A stretch of DNA of 64,000 nt. It comes from Streptacidiphilus fuscans. Its GTDB lineage: Bacteria > Actinomycetota > Actinomycetes > Streptomycetales > Streptomycetaceae. Below are positions 24,233 to 33,030 of the stretch, in pieces. The stretch spans positions 92,258 to 156,257 of the forward strand of contig NZ_JADPRT010000007.1 of assembly GCF_015690355.1 (NCBI RefSeq), in the 5' to 3' direction. Position 1 is the stretch's first letter; the number at the start of each line of letters is the position of its first letter. The notes beneath the pieces were generated by a model. That model worked only from the letters and a program-made list of their open reading frames with translations, ran no database searches and was not told where the DNA came from. The translations under genes were made by a program, and so were the position numbers.

Positions 24233-26278
24233 TTGCGTACCACCGGAATCGCGCGCCGCACCAGCGCGCTCGGCCGAACCGTGGCCGCGTCCGTCACCGC
24301 CGTCACCGTCGGCTTCTTCGGCCTGGCGGCGATCACGCCCGCACAGGCGGCGACAGCCGCGCCTGCCGCCACCACCAGCAGCTCCGTCACGGTCCACCGC
24401 CAGTGCCCGCAGGAGCCCGTGGGCTACTCCAGCTGCCTGGCGCTCAAGCGCACCGATGTCCGTCCGCAGTCGGCGCACGCCGACGCCGCGCCGCTGGCGA
24501 CGGTGTCCGGCTACGGCCCCAGCAACCTGCAGTCGGCCTACAACCTCGCCTCGGCGGCGGCGTCGAAGGGCGGCGGGGAGACCGTCGCGCTGATCGACGC
24601 CTACGACTACCCGAGCGCGCAGAGCGACCTGGACACCTACCGCAGTCAGTTCGGGCTGCCGGCCTGCGACAGCGGCTGCTTCACCAAGCTCAACGAGAAC
24701 GGGCAGGCCAGCCCGCTCCCCTCGCCCGCCCCGTCCAGCGACGACTGGACCGGCGAGGAGGCGCTCGACATCGACATGGTCTCGGCGATCTGCCCCAACT
24801 GCCACATCGACCTGGTCGAGGCCAACTCCGACAGCAACGACGACCTCGGCGCGGCCGTGAACGCGGCCGTCAACGCGGGGGCGAAGTTCGTCTCCAACAG
24901 CTACGGCGGCAGCGAGTCCTCCACCGACTCGACCTACGACACCGAGTACTACGACCACCCCGGCGTCGCGGTGACCGTCTCCTCCGGTGACAGCGGCTAC
25001 GGCGTCGAGTACCCGGCCGCCTCGCAGTACGTCACCGCCGTCGGCGGCACCTCGCTGTCCACCGCGTCCAACACGCGCGGCTGGACCGAGTCCGTCTGGT
25101 CCACCTCCTCGACCGAGGGCGCCGGATCCGGCTGCTCGGCCGACGACCCCAAGCCCAGCTGGCAGACCGACACCGGCTGCTCCAAGCGCACCGTCGCCGA
25201 CGTCTCCGCGGTCGCCGACCCGGCCACCGGCGTCGCCGTCTACGACACCTACAACAACAACGGCGGCTGGAACGTCTACGGCGGCACCTCCGTCGCCTCG
25301 CCGATCATCGCCTCCGTCTACGCCCTCGCCGGAAACCCGGGCGCGAGCGACTACCCGGCCAAGTACCCGTACGCGCACACCTCTTCGCTCAACGACGTCA
25401 CCACCGGCTCCACGGCCAGTTGCTCCCCGGCGTACCTGTGCACCGCCGAGGCCGGCTACGACGGCCCGACCGGCTGGGGCACCCCGAACGGCACCACCGC
25501 CTTCCAGAGCGGCTCCTCCACCGGCAACACGGTCACCGTGACGAACCCGGGCAGCCAGACGTCGACGGTCGGCACCGCCGCGTCGCTGCAGATCAGCGGC
25601 TCGGACTCGGCCGGGGCAAGCCTGAGTTACACCGCGACCGGCCTCCCTGCGGGTCTGTCGATCTCCTCCTCGGGCCTGATCTCCGGCACCCCGACCACCG
25701 CCGGGACCGACAGCGTGACGGTCACCGCCAAGGACAGCACGGGCGCGTCCGGCACCGCCTCCTTCAGCTGGACCGTCAACTCGACCACGGGCGGCGGCGG
25801 CTGCACCAAGCCGGGCCAGCTGCTGGGCAACCCGGGCTTCGAGACCGGCACGACTACACCGTGGACGATGACGTCGGGCGTGCTGAACAACGACACCGTC
25901 GACGAGCCCGCCCACTCGGGCAACTGGGACGCCTGGCTGGACGGTTATGGCGCCGCCCACACCGACACCGTGGCCCAGACCGTTGCGGTCCCGTCCGGTT
26001 GCAGCGCGGCGTTCTCCCTCTGGCTGCACGTCGACACCGGCAGGACCGCCACCACTGCGGTCGACACCCTCAAGGTCCAGGTCCTCAACAGCTCCGGCAC
26101 CGTGCTCAGCACCCTCGGGACCTACTCCAACCTGAACGCGAGCAGCGGGTACAACCAGTACTCGTTCAACCTCAACAGCTACGCTGGCCAGACTGTCACC
26201 CTGAAGTTCACCGGCGTGGAGCAGAGCGGCCCGCAGACCAGCTTCGTGCTCGACGACACGGCGCTGAACGCCTCCTGA
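24233..26278 (+). CDS. Secreted S53-family (sedolisin/kumamolisin-like) serine-carboxyl peptidase
   Basis: 681 aa from the TTG at 24233, chosen because GGGAGG lies 6 nt upstream; the ATG at 24164 has no ribosome site and would put 23 residues before the signal peptide. After the signal (ends ITPAQA) only about 75 residues precede the catalytic domain, so the usual long S53 propeptide is missing. Catalytic residues: Glu and Asp in GEEALDID, oxyanion Asp in SSGDSGYG, nucleophile Ser in GGTSVASP. A putative Ig-like domain (LPAGLSISSSGLISGTP) and a C-terminal beta-sandwich (about 535-681, LLGNPGFETG) follow. It is probably an extracellular acid-active protease. A paralogue lies at 53234-54550. 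Confidence 0.88.
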   Translation: MRTTGIARRTSALGRTVAASVTAVTVGFFGLAAITPAQAATAAPAATTSSSVTVHRQCPQEPVGYSSCLALKRTDVRPQSAHADAAPLATVSGYGPSNLQSAYNLASAAASKGGGETVALIDAYDYPSAQSDLDTYRSQFGLPACDSGCFTKLNENGQASPLPSPAPSSDDWTGEEALDIDMVSAICPNCHIDLVEANSDSNDDLGAAVNAAVNAGAKFVSNSYGGSESSTDSTYDTEYYDHPGVAVTVSSGDSGYGVEYPAASQYVTAVGGTSLSTASNTRGWTESVWSTSSTEGAGSGCSADDPKPSWQTDTGCSKRTVADVSAVADPATGVAVYDTYNNNGGWNVYGGTSVASPIIASVYALAGNPGASDYPAKYPYAHTSSLNDVTTGSTASCSPAYLCTAEAGYDGPTGWGTPNGTTAFQSGSSTGNTVTVTNPGSQTSTVGTAASLQISGSDSAGASLSYTATGLPAGLSISSSGLISGTPTTAGTDSVTVTAKDSTGASGTASFSWTVNSTTGGGGCTKPGQLLGNPGFETGTTTPWTMTSGVLNNDTVDEPAHSGNWDAWLDGYGAAHTDTVAQTVAVPSGCSAAFSLWLHVDTGRTATTAVDTLKVQVLNSSGTVLSTLGTYSNLNASSGYNQYSFNLNSYAGQTVTLKFTGVEQSGPQTSFVLDDTALNAS

Positions 26279-26320
26279 GACGCCCGAAAGACCTGACAGA
26301 CCCGACACACAACTGAACAC

Positions 26321-26360
26321 CGCTGGGCGCGAGGCACCGCAACACGCCTCGCGCCCAGCG
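26321..26360. terminator. Bidirectional terminator after S53 peptidase and acyl-CoA dehydrogenase
   Basis: Perfect 15-bp stem CGCTGGGCGCGAGGC / GCCTCGCGCCCAGCG with a 10-nt loop between convergent genes. Confidence 0.88.
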
Positions 26361-26376
26361 GCAGCTCAGCGGCGAC

Positions 26377-27555
26377 TCAGCGCCGAACGCGCGGCATGCC
26401 CAGGCCGATCCAGCTGATGATCTCGCGCTGGATCTCGTTGTTGCCGCCGCCGAAAGTGAAGATGACCGCGCTGCGGTAGCCGCGTTCCAGGTTGCTGCGC
26501 AGGACCTCGCCCGCGCTGCCCTCCTTGAGCGGGCCCGCCGCGCCGACGACCTCCAGCAGCCAGGCGTAGGCGTCGCGGCGTGCCTCGCTGCCGTAGACCT
26601 TGACGGCCGAGGCGTCCTGCGGGGTGAGGGCGTTGCGCTGGACGGCGTCCACCATCTGCCAGTTGAGCAGCTTGACGGCGTCCAGGCGGCTGTGGGTGCG
26701 GGAGAGGCGCTGGCGGACCCAGGGCAGGTCGATGACCCGCTTGCCGCCCGCGAGTTCGGTCTCGCGGGCCCACTGCTGGACCTCGGCCAGGGCGCGGTTG
26801 GCCATGGTGGCGTGGGCGGCCAGGGTGACCCGCTCGTGGTTGAGCTGGTTGGTGATCAGCCGCCAGCCCGCGTTCTCCTCGCCCACCCGCATCGAGACCG
26901 GTACGCGGATGTCCTGGTAGTAGCTGGCCGTGGTGTCGTGTCCGGCCAGGGTGCGGATGACGGTGGTGGAGTAGCCCGGGTCGGTGGTGTCGACCATCAG
27001 CATGGTGATGCCCTTGTGCGGCGGGGCGTCCGGGTCGGTCCGGGTGGCCAGCCAGACCCAGTCGGCGGTGTCGCCGTTGGTGGTCCAGATCTTCTGCCCG
27101 TTGACGACGTACTCGTCGCCCTCGCGGACCGCGCGGGTCTTCAGCGCGGCCAGGTCGGTGCCCGCGTCCGGCTCGGAGTAGCCGATGGCGATGTCGATCT
27201 CACCGGCCAGGATCTTCGGCAGGAAGAAGGCCTTCTGCTCGGGAGTGCCGAACTTCATGATCGACGGACCGACCGTGTTCAACGCCATGATCGGCAGCGG
27301 GACGCCCGCCTGCGCGGCCTCGTCGAAGAAGATGAACTGCTCGAACGCGCTCAGCCCGCGCCCGCCGTACTCGACCGGCCAGCCCACGCCGAGCCAGCCG
27401 TCGGCGCCGAGACGGCGGTTGACGTCCCGGTAGAACTTCTTCTGCTGCCGGGGGTCGTTGAGTCGGCCGTGCGCCTCGGGCGGCATCAGGTCGGCGAAGT
27501 AGGCGCGCAGTTCGGCACGGAGCCGATGCTGCTCCGGCGTGTGGTCCAGGTGCAC
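26377..27555 (-). CDS. Acyl-CoA dehydrogenase
   Basis: 392 aa, full length for the family. Seen in order: WPVEYGGRGLSAFEQ, IGYSEPDAGTDLAALKTRA (FAD/substrate-binding centre), WTTNGDTADWVWLATRTD, and at the C-terminus FTFGGGNNEIQREIISWIGLGMPRV. It oxidises an acyl-CoA to the 2-enoyl-CoA with FAD in the cytoplasm. The GGGNNE motif and the unusual C-terminus resemble the FadE group of steroid and branched-chain catabolism in actinobacteria. The divergent flavoprotein gene and the KstR-type box between the two starts point the same way (inference). Confidence 0.92.
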   Translation of the reverse strand: MHLDHTPEQHRLRAELRAYFADLMPPEAHGRLNDPRQQKKFYRDVNRRLGADGWLGVGWPVEYGGRGLSAFEQFIFFDEAAQAGVPLPIMALNTVGPSIMKFGTPEQKAFFLPKILAGEIDIAIGYSEPDAGTDLAALKTRAVREGDEYVVNGQKIWTTNGDTADWVWLATRTDPDAPPHKGITMLMVDTTDPGYSTTVIRTLAGHDTTASYYQDIRVPVSMRVGEENAGWRLITNQLNHERVTLAAHATMANRALAEVQQWARETELAGGKRVIDLPWVRQRLSRTHSRLDAVKLLNWQMVDAVQRNALTPQDASAVKVYGSEARRDAYAWLLEVVGAAGPLKEGSAGEVLRSNLERGYRSAVIFTFGGGNNEIQREIISWIGLGMPRVRR

Positions 27556-27613
27556 GACGCTCTCCCTCTGCGGTCACGGCTGCGCAGCCCGGGCGCGGCT
27601 GCACCGCGCAGAC

Positions 27614-27627
27614 TAGAACGTGTTCCA
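27614..27627. promoter_or_regulatory. KstR-type palindromic operator
   Basis: TAGAACGTGTTCCA fits every fixed position of the published KstR motif TnnAACnnGTTnnA. It sits in the divergent gap between the acyl-CoA dehydrogenase (start 27555) and the ketosteroid-dehydrogenase-like gene (start 27724), where a repressor could control both. Confidence 0.62.
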
Positions 27628-27723
27628 TAAACTCGGAAGAGTCGCGGCACCCGACTCGCCGGTAGGGTGCAGCCCAACGCAGCAGGAACCCGCCAGGAGC
27701 GCAGCGCAGCGAGGAGCACCACC

Positions 27724-29382
27724 GTGGATGCGGACGTCATCGTCGTCGGGGCCGGGCTGGCCGGGCTGACGGCCACCTGCGAGCTGGTCGCCGCCGGGCG
27801 CCGGGTCCTGCTGGTCGACCAGGAGAACCAGGCCAACCTGGGCGGGCAGGCGTTCTGGTCCTTCGGCGGACTCTTCCTGGTCGACTCCCCCGAGCAGCGC
27901 CGGATGGGCGTCCGCGACTCCCTCGAACTGGCCTGGCAGGACTGGGAGGGCACGGCCGGTTTCGACCGCGAGGACGAGGACTCCTGGGCCCGCCGCTGGG
28001 CCCGCGCCTACGTCGAGTTCGCCGCCGGTGAGAAGCGCTCCTGGCTGCGCGAGCGCGGAGTCAAGGTGTTCCCGGTGGTCGGCTGGGCGGAACGCGGCGG
28101 CTACGACGCGCTCGGTCACGGCAACTCCGTGCCGCGCTTCCACATCACCTGGGGCACCGGGCCGGGCGTCGTCGATCCCTTCGTCCGCCGCGTCCAGGAC
28201 GCCGCCGCGAGCGGGCTGGTCACCTTCGCCTTCCGGCACCGGGTCAACGAGCTGCTGACCGGCGCCAATGGCGTCGAGGGGGTGCGCGGCACGGTCCTCG
28301 CGCCCAGCGCGACGGCGCGCGGCGAGGCGTCCAACCGCGACGCGGTCGGCGAGTTCGAGTACCGGGCCGAGTCGGTGATCGTCACCTCCGGCGGCATCGG
28401 CGCCAACCACGACCTGGTCCGCGCCAACTGGCCCGAACGGCTGGGCACTCCGCCCGCGCAGATGCTGACCGGCGTGCCCGCGTACGTCGACGGGCGGATG
28501 CTCGCGATCAGCGAGGCGGCGGGCGCACGGCTGGTCAACCGCGACCGGATGTGGCACTACGTCGAGGGCATCACCAACTACGCCCCGATCTGGCCGAACC
28601 ATGGCATCCGGATCCTGCCCGGCCCCTCCTCGCTCTGGCTGGACGCGACCGGCGAGCGGCTGCCGGTGCCGCTCTTCCCCGGTTTCGACACCCTCGGCAC
28701 GCTCGCGCACCTGCGGACGACCGGACACGACCACTCGTGGTTCGTGCTGACCCAGAAGATCATCGAGAAGGAGTTCGCGCTCTCGGGATCCGAGCAGAAC
28801 CCCGACCTGACCAGCAAGGACCTGCGCCAGGTGCTGGCCGCCCGGCTCGGCGGCGGCGCGCCCGCGCCGGTCGAGGCGTTCAAGCGGCAGGGCGCCGACT
28901 TCGTCGTGGCGGACAACCTTGCCGACCTCGTCCAGGGCATGAACCGGCTGACCGACCAGCCACTGCTCTCCTTCGAGACGATCCAGCGTCAGGTCGTGGC
29001 CCGGGACCGGGAGATCGACAACGCGTTCACCAAGGACCTGCAGATCGCTGCGCTCCGCTCGGCCCGCGCCTACCTCGGCGACAAGCTGATCCGCGTCGCC
29101 CGCCCGCACCGGCTGCTCGACCCCAAGGCGGGACCGCTGATCGCGGTCAAGCTGCACGTGCTGACCCGCAAGACGCTCGGCGGTCTGCAGACCGACCTGT
29201 CCAGCCGGGTGCTCGGCGCGGACGGCGCGCCGATTCCTGGACTGTACGCAGCGGGTGAGGTCGCGGGCTTCGGCGGCGGCGGGATGCACGGCTACCGCGC
29301 ACTGGAGGGCACCTTCCTGGGCGGCTGCCTCTTCTCCGGCCGTGCGGCGGGCCGCGCGGCGGCCGAGGCGGTCCGGTCATGA
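27724..29382 (+). CDS. FAD-binding dehydrogenase (3-ketosteroid-delta1-dehydrogenase-like)
   Basis: 552 aa from the GTG at 27724 (GAGGAG upstream); the open frame continues to 27667 without a ribosome site. The N-terminal Rossmann motif reads ADVIVVGAGLAGLTATCELVAAG; then FWSFGGLFLVDSPEQRR, an internal SGGIGANHDLVRANWP, and the C-terminal GFGGGGMHGYRALEGTFLGG, the hallmark of the 'FAD-binding dehydrogenase' branch related to KstD and fumarate reductase. It probably introduces a double bond next to a carbonyl, using FAD. The stop overlaps the next gene's ATG (ATGA), so the two are coupled. Confidence 0.87.
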   Translation: MDADVIVVGAGLAGLTATCELVAAGRRVLLVDQENQANLGGQAFWSFGGLFLVDSPEQRRMGVRDSLELAWQDWEGTAGFDREDEDSWARRWARAYVEFAAGEKRSWLRERGVKVFPVVGWAERGGYDALGHGNSVPRFHITWGTGPGVVDPFVRRVQDAAASGLVTFAFRHRVNELLTGANGVEGVRGTVLAPSATARGEASNRDAVGEFEYRAESVIVTSGGIGANHDLVRANWPERLGTPPAQMLTGVPAYVDGRMLAISEAAGARLVNRDRMWHYVEGITNYAPIWPNHGIRILPGPSSLWLDATGERLPVPLFPGFDTLGTLAHLRTTGHDHSWFVLTQKIIEKEFALSGSEQNPDLTSKDLRQVLAARLGGGAPAPVEAFKRQGADFVVADNLADLVQGMNRLTDQPLLSFETIQRQVVARDREIDNAFTKDLQIAALRSARAYLGDKLIRVARPHRLLDPKAGPLIAVKLHVLTRKTLGGLQTDLSSRVLGADGAPIPGLYAAGEVAGFGGGGMHGYRALEGTFLGGCLFSGRAAGRAAAEAVRS

Positions 29383-30551
29383 CGGGCACGGCGGACGCAC
29401 CGGGCGCGGCAGACGCACTGGACGCACCGGACGGGGGCACTCACGTGGGCGACGAGCAGACGGAGACGGGCACGATGGCGGAGACGGCGACGGGCAGCGC
29501 GGCGGACGGGCGCGGTCCCCTGCGGATCGCGGTGATGGGCGCGGGCAGCATCGGCTGCCACCTCGGCGGAAGCCTCGCCGCCGTGGACGGCGTCGAGGTG
29601 ACGCTGATCGGCCGTCCGGCGGCCATGGCACTCCTCGCCGAACGCGGGCTCACCCTGACCAGCTCCCGCCGCCCGCCACGCCGGGTCGCGGCCGACGCGT
29701 TCCGTACCGCGACCGAGGCGAGCGCCGCGGCCGGGGCAGACGTGGTGCTGATCACCGTCAAGTCCGACGGAACCCGGGACGCCGCACGGCAGTTGGCGCC
29801 ACACCTGGCTCCGGGCACGGTCGTGGTCAGCTTCCAGAACGGCCTGCGCAACGCCGACGCGCTGCGCGAGGAGCTGCCGGACCACACGGTGCTGACGGGG
29901 ATGGTCCCCTACAACATCCTCCAGACCGAGCCCGGCAGCTTCCACCAGGGCACCGGCGGCGCGCTGATGCTGGACGACGTCCCAGCCGGCGCACCGCTCG
30001 TCACCGCACTCGACGCGGCCGGGCTGCACGTCCAGCCACGCGCCGACATGCGCGAGGTGCAGTACGCCAAGCTGCTGATGAACCTCAACAACGCCGTCAA
30101 CGCGCTCGCCGGCATCCCGCTGCGCGCGGAGCTCGGCGAACGCGCGTACCGGGCCTGCCTGGCCCTGATGCAGACGGAGGCGCTGGCCGCGTTCCGCGCG
30201 GCCGGGATCCGTCCGGCCCAACTGGGCGCGGTGCGACCGACGCTGACGCCGTATCTGCTGCGTCTGCCGGACGCGGTGTTCAGCCGGGCGGCCGCCAAGA
30301 TGCTGGCCATCGACGAGAAGGCGCGCTCCTCGATGTGGGAGGACCTCCAGCGCGGCCGCCCGACCGAGGTCGACTCGCTGCAGGGCGAGGTCGTCGCACT
30401 GGCCGAGCGGCATGGCCTGACGGCACCGGCGAACGCCCGCCTGGTGGCCCTCGTCCACGAGGCCGAGGCCGCCCCTGCGGGGCAGTCCCGCGCGTGGTCC
30501 GGGCCTGATTTGCTGACCGCGCTGCGCGCGGCCAAAGGCTCAGGCAGGTAG
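29379..30551 (+). CDS. Ketopantoate reductase-like protein (ApbA/PanE family)
   Basis: 390 aa. The first 45 residues are a low-complexity Ala/Gly/Thr extension, after which the NADPH motif IAVMGAGSIGCHLGG starts. Family residues follow: VKSDGT, FQNGLRN, KLLMNLNNAVNALAG and SSMWEDLQRGRPTEVDSLQGEVV. Typical members are about 300 aa, so the extension is extra. The start overlaps the upstream FAD-dehydrogenase gene, so the true role may be reduction of a 2-keto acid in that pathway rather than pantothenate synthesis. An internal start near 29475 (ATG, MAETATGSAADG) is possible. Confidence 0.88.
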   Translation: MTGTADAPGAADALDAPDGGTHVGDEQTETGTMAETATGSAADGRGPLRIAVMGAGSIGCHLGGSLAAVDGVEVTLIGRPAAMALLAERGLTLTSSRRPPRRVAADAFRTATEASAAAGADVVLITVKSDGTRDAARQLAPHLAPGTVVVSFQNGLRNADALREELPDHTVLTGMVPYNILQTEPGSFHQGTGGALMLDDVPAGAPLVTALDAAGLHVQPRADMREVQYAKLLMNLNNAVNALAGIPLRAELGERAYRACLALMQTEALAAFRAAGIRPAQLGAVRPTLTPYLLRLPDAVFSRAAAKMLAIDEKARSSMWEDLQRGRPTEVDSLQGEVVALAERHGLTAPANARLVALVHEAEAAPAGQSRAWSGPDLLTALRAAKGSGR

Positions 30552-30557
30552 TTGCAC

Positions 30558-30700
30558 TGCCTGGGGCGCGGGGCTCTGCTGATCTGCGGCTCCGCCGCGT
30601 GGGCGCGAGTCACCACCGGCATGCGGATGGCCCTGCGCGATCGGTGTTCTACCTGGGTTTGTGGCTTGCCGCGCAGTTCCTCGCGCCCCTGGGTAGTGCG
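30558..30700. repeat. Streptomycete intergenic inverted repeat
   Basis: The left part starts GGGGCGCGGGGCTCTGC and contains GCGGCTCCGCCGCGTGGGCGCGA; the right part is the imperfect complement (GCGCAGTTCCTCGCGCCCC). Such GGGGCGCGGGG/GCGGCTCCGCCGCG blocks are a common dispersed intergenic element in Streptomyces genomes, recognised here from memory. It spans the convergent gap and runs into the last codons of the MFS gene. Confidence 0.6.
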
Positions 30701-31977
30701 CAATCGGCACTCCTCACGGCAGGCAGCGCAGCGACGAGGACAGTGCTGGCAAGCAGCCACATCGCGCCGGCGCCCAACACGGTCGGCGCGCCGACCACCG
30801 CCGCCAACGGCCCCGCGACGACCAGGCCGATCGGGCCCAGCACATACGACCCCACGGACGTGTACGCGCTCACCCGCCCCAACACCTGCGCCGGGACCCG
30901 CTGTTGCGTGAAGCCGTCAAGCAGCGCGCCGCACACCGCCGAGCTGACTCCCGAGAGCACCGCGCCGCCGCAGACCCACGCCAGTGGCAGTCCCAGCGCC
31001 AACGCACCGGGCGCGCCCACGAAGCACGCCGAGAGGAGCACCCCCGCCCGTAGCGGACGGCGCAAGCTGCGCACCATCCCGAGCCCGAGCCCCCCGCAGA
31101 GCGCACCCGCGCCGTACGCGCCCGCCACCGCGCCCCAAGCACCCGCCCCGCCCAGGCGCTGCGCGGCGATGACCGGCCCGAGCACCAGGTAGGGCGCCCA
31201 GAGCAGCAGGTTGAAGAGCGCGAAGTGCGCGGTGGTGATCCAGAGCCACCCGCGCGAGCGGAATTCGCCCCAACCAGCGCGCAGATCCGCGAGAAAGCCC
31301 GGCACCTCGCCGCCCTCGCCGCCCTCGTCACCGTCCGTCGTCACCGCCCGCCGTCCGACGGGAAGTCGCCACAGCACCAGCGTGCTCACGCCGAAGCTCG
31401 CCGCGTCCACGACCAGGACCACCCCGGGCCCGGCGGCCGCGACCAGCACGCCCGCCAGCACAGGCCCGACGATCACCGCCGCGCTGCGTACCGTCCCCAA
31501 CAGCGCGTTGGCGCGCAGCAGTCCGGCGGCCGGGACCAGCCGGGGCAGCAGGGCGGACTGACCGGGGCCGAACGCGGCCTCGCCCACGCCGGAGAGCGCC
31601 GCCAGCGGCACCATCGCCGCCACGCTCGGCCGGTGTGCCGTCAGCAGCAGCGCCGCGAAGGCCGCCTGCGTCACACAGCGCAGCGTGTCCGCGCCCAGCA
31701 TGACCCGGCGACTGCCCCAGCGGTCGGCCGCGGTCCCGCCGAGCAGCAGCACGAGCACCAGCGGGAGGATCCGTGCGCCCATCACCAGTCCGAGTCCACC
31801 GCCTCCTCCCCCGGCGGCGAGCACGGCGAAGGAAATGGCGAGCGACGCCATCTGGGTTCCGGTCTGCGAGGTCGCCTGTGCGCACAGGTAATGCCGGAAA
31901 TCGCGACCGAGCGCGTCATCGGCCGGGCTGGACGAACGCAGACGTCGACCCTGACGGCCGCCGATGCCAAGTGCCAT
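30649..31977 (-). CDS. MFS transporter (DHA3-like)
   Basis: 442 aa with about twelve membrane helices. The N-terminal half carries the MFS inter-helix motif as GGTAADRWGSRRVML and later LVPAAGLLRANALLGTVRSAAVIVGP, as in DHA3 drug exporters and enterobactin-exporter-like proteins. Substrate unknown. The final 15 residues (LPRGARNCAASHKPR) are encoded inside the intergenic repeat at 30558-30700 and are not conserved family sequence, so the native C-terminus was probably altered. It is divergent from the tyrosine-recombinase remnant with an AT-rich gap between. Confidence 0.88.
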   Translation of the reverse strand: MALGIGGRQGRRLRSSSPADDALGRDFRHYLCAQATSQTGTQMASLAISFAVLAAGGGGGGLGLVMGARILPLVLVLLLGGTAADRWGSRRVMLGADTLRCVTQAAFAALLLTAHRPSVAAMVPLAALSGVGEAAFGPGQSALLPRLVPAAGLLRANALLGTVRSAAVIVGPVLAGVLVAAAGPGVVLVVDAASFGVSTLVLWRLPVGRRAVTTDGDEGGEGGEVPGFLADLRAGWGEFRSRGWLWITTAHFALFNLLLWAPYLVLGPVIAAQRLGGAGAWGAVAGAYGAGALCGGLGLGMVRSLRRPLRAGVLLSACFVGAPGALALGLPLAWVCGGAVLSGVSSAVCGALLDGFTQQRVPAQVLGRVSAYTSVGSYVLGPIGLVVAGPLAAVVGAPTVLGAGAMWLLASTVLVAALPAVRSADCALPRGARNCAASHKPR

Positions 31978-32068
31978 GACGTCGAGAATGCGACAGGACC
32001 ACAGACACGCTCAAGGCCTTTCCCTGTTTTTCTCCGGAAATCCCGTCTATTGTTTTCTGAGGCAGATC

Positions 32069-32109
32069 CTGCCGCAGTAAATTCGCCTATTTACTGCGGT
32101 AGCAAATAG
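32069..32109. promoter_or_regulatory. AT-rich nested inverted repeats before the recombinase remnant
   Basis: CTGCCGCAGTAAAT (32069-32082) pairs with ATTTACTGCGGTAG (32089-32102) with one mismatch, and CTATTT (32087) pairs with AAATAG (32104). The block 31995-32125 is strikingly AT-rich for this genome. It could be an operator/promoter for the divergent genes or a former recombination site. Confidence 0.5.
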
Positions 32110-32129
32110 CAGATCACGAAAGAGGGACG

Positions 32130-32954
32130 ATGGCCGCCCAACCGGTCGAGTTCGCCGTCGCCGTCGAGCGCTACCTCGCGAGCGCGCCGCTGACGGACGC
32201 GTCCCGCCGCGTGTACCGGATCGCGTTGACGCGATGGGCGTGGACGCTGGTGGGCGAGGCCCCGCCGTGCGGCGCGGACCGGCGCGGCGCGCGGCCTCCG
32301 GTCGTGCTGCTCTCCGCGCTGGACGATCCGGTGCAGGCCGCACGCGTCGAAGCCGCGCTCGCGGCGCGGAGCCCACGGACGCGGCAGCGTGAACTGTCGA
32401 CCCTGCGCAGCGCGGTGACCTGGTGGCGTGCCCAGGGCTGGCTCGCGGCCGGGCCGTTGCCGGAACCGCACGGGACAGCCGACGCACCCGCCGCACCCGC
32501 CGCCCCGAAGGCCGAGCCGAGACCGGTGTTGACGGACAGTCAACTCAACACCGTGCTCGGCCTTCGGGCCACGCTGCGCGACCAGACGCTCTGGCACCTG
32601 CTCCACGACAGCGGCGGCAGCGCCGAACACGTCCTGGCGCTCGACATCGGCGACCTGGACCGCCCCCGCCGCCGCACCCACGTCCGCGCCGCTCCGGCCG
32701 CGCACCGACGCGACCTGCCGCAGCTGCACTGGGGCGAGGCGACCGGTCGGCTGCTCTCCCTGCTGCTGGTCAGCCGCACCGCCGGGCCGGTCTTCCTGAC
32801 CGAACGCCGCGCACCGGCCACCACGCCGCCGGAGGACCGCTGCCCGCTGACCGGTCGCGGTCGCCTGTCGTACCGCCGCGCGGCCGAGCTCTTCGCCGGG
32901 GCCACCCGCCCGCTCGACCCCTCCGGACGCGGCTGGACCTTGCACCAGCTGTAG
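32130..32954 (+). pseudogene. Truncated tyrosine recombinase/integrase remnant
   Basis: 274 aa in an open frame. The N-terminal SAM-like core-binding part (YLASAPLTDASRRVYRIALTRW, then RTRQRELSTLRSAVTWWRAQGWL) and much of the catalytic fold (TDSQLNTVLGLR, VLALDIGDLDRPRRR, GPVFLTERRAPA, RGRLSYRRAAELF) resemble streptomycete integrases. Where the first catalytic Arg is expected the protein has Ser (SGGSAEHVLAL). The frame stops at GWTLHQL, exactly where the His-x-x-Arg-His motif and later the Tyr nucleophile should follow; the bases after the TAG do not restore them. It cannot recombine DNA. Called a remnant, though a DNA-binding role is possible. Confidence 0.75.
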
Positions 32955-33030
32955 CGGCAGCAGCCGCCCCACCTGTGTCATCCCGGCGGAAACCGCCACC
33001 GCGTCCTACGCTGATCGCCGGAGGTGGAGC

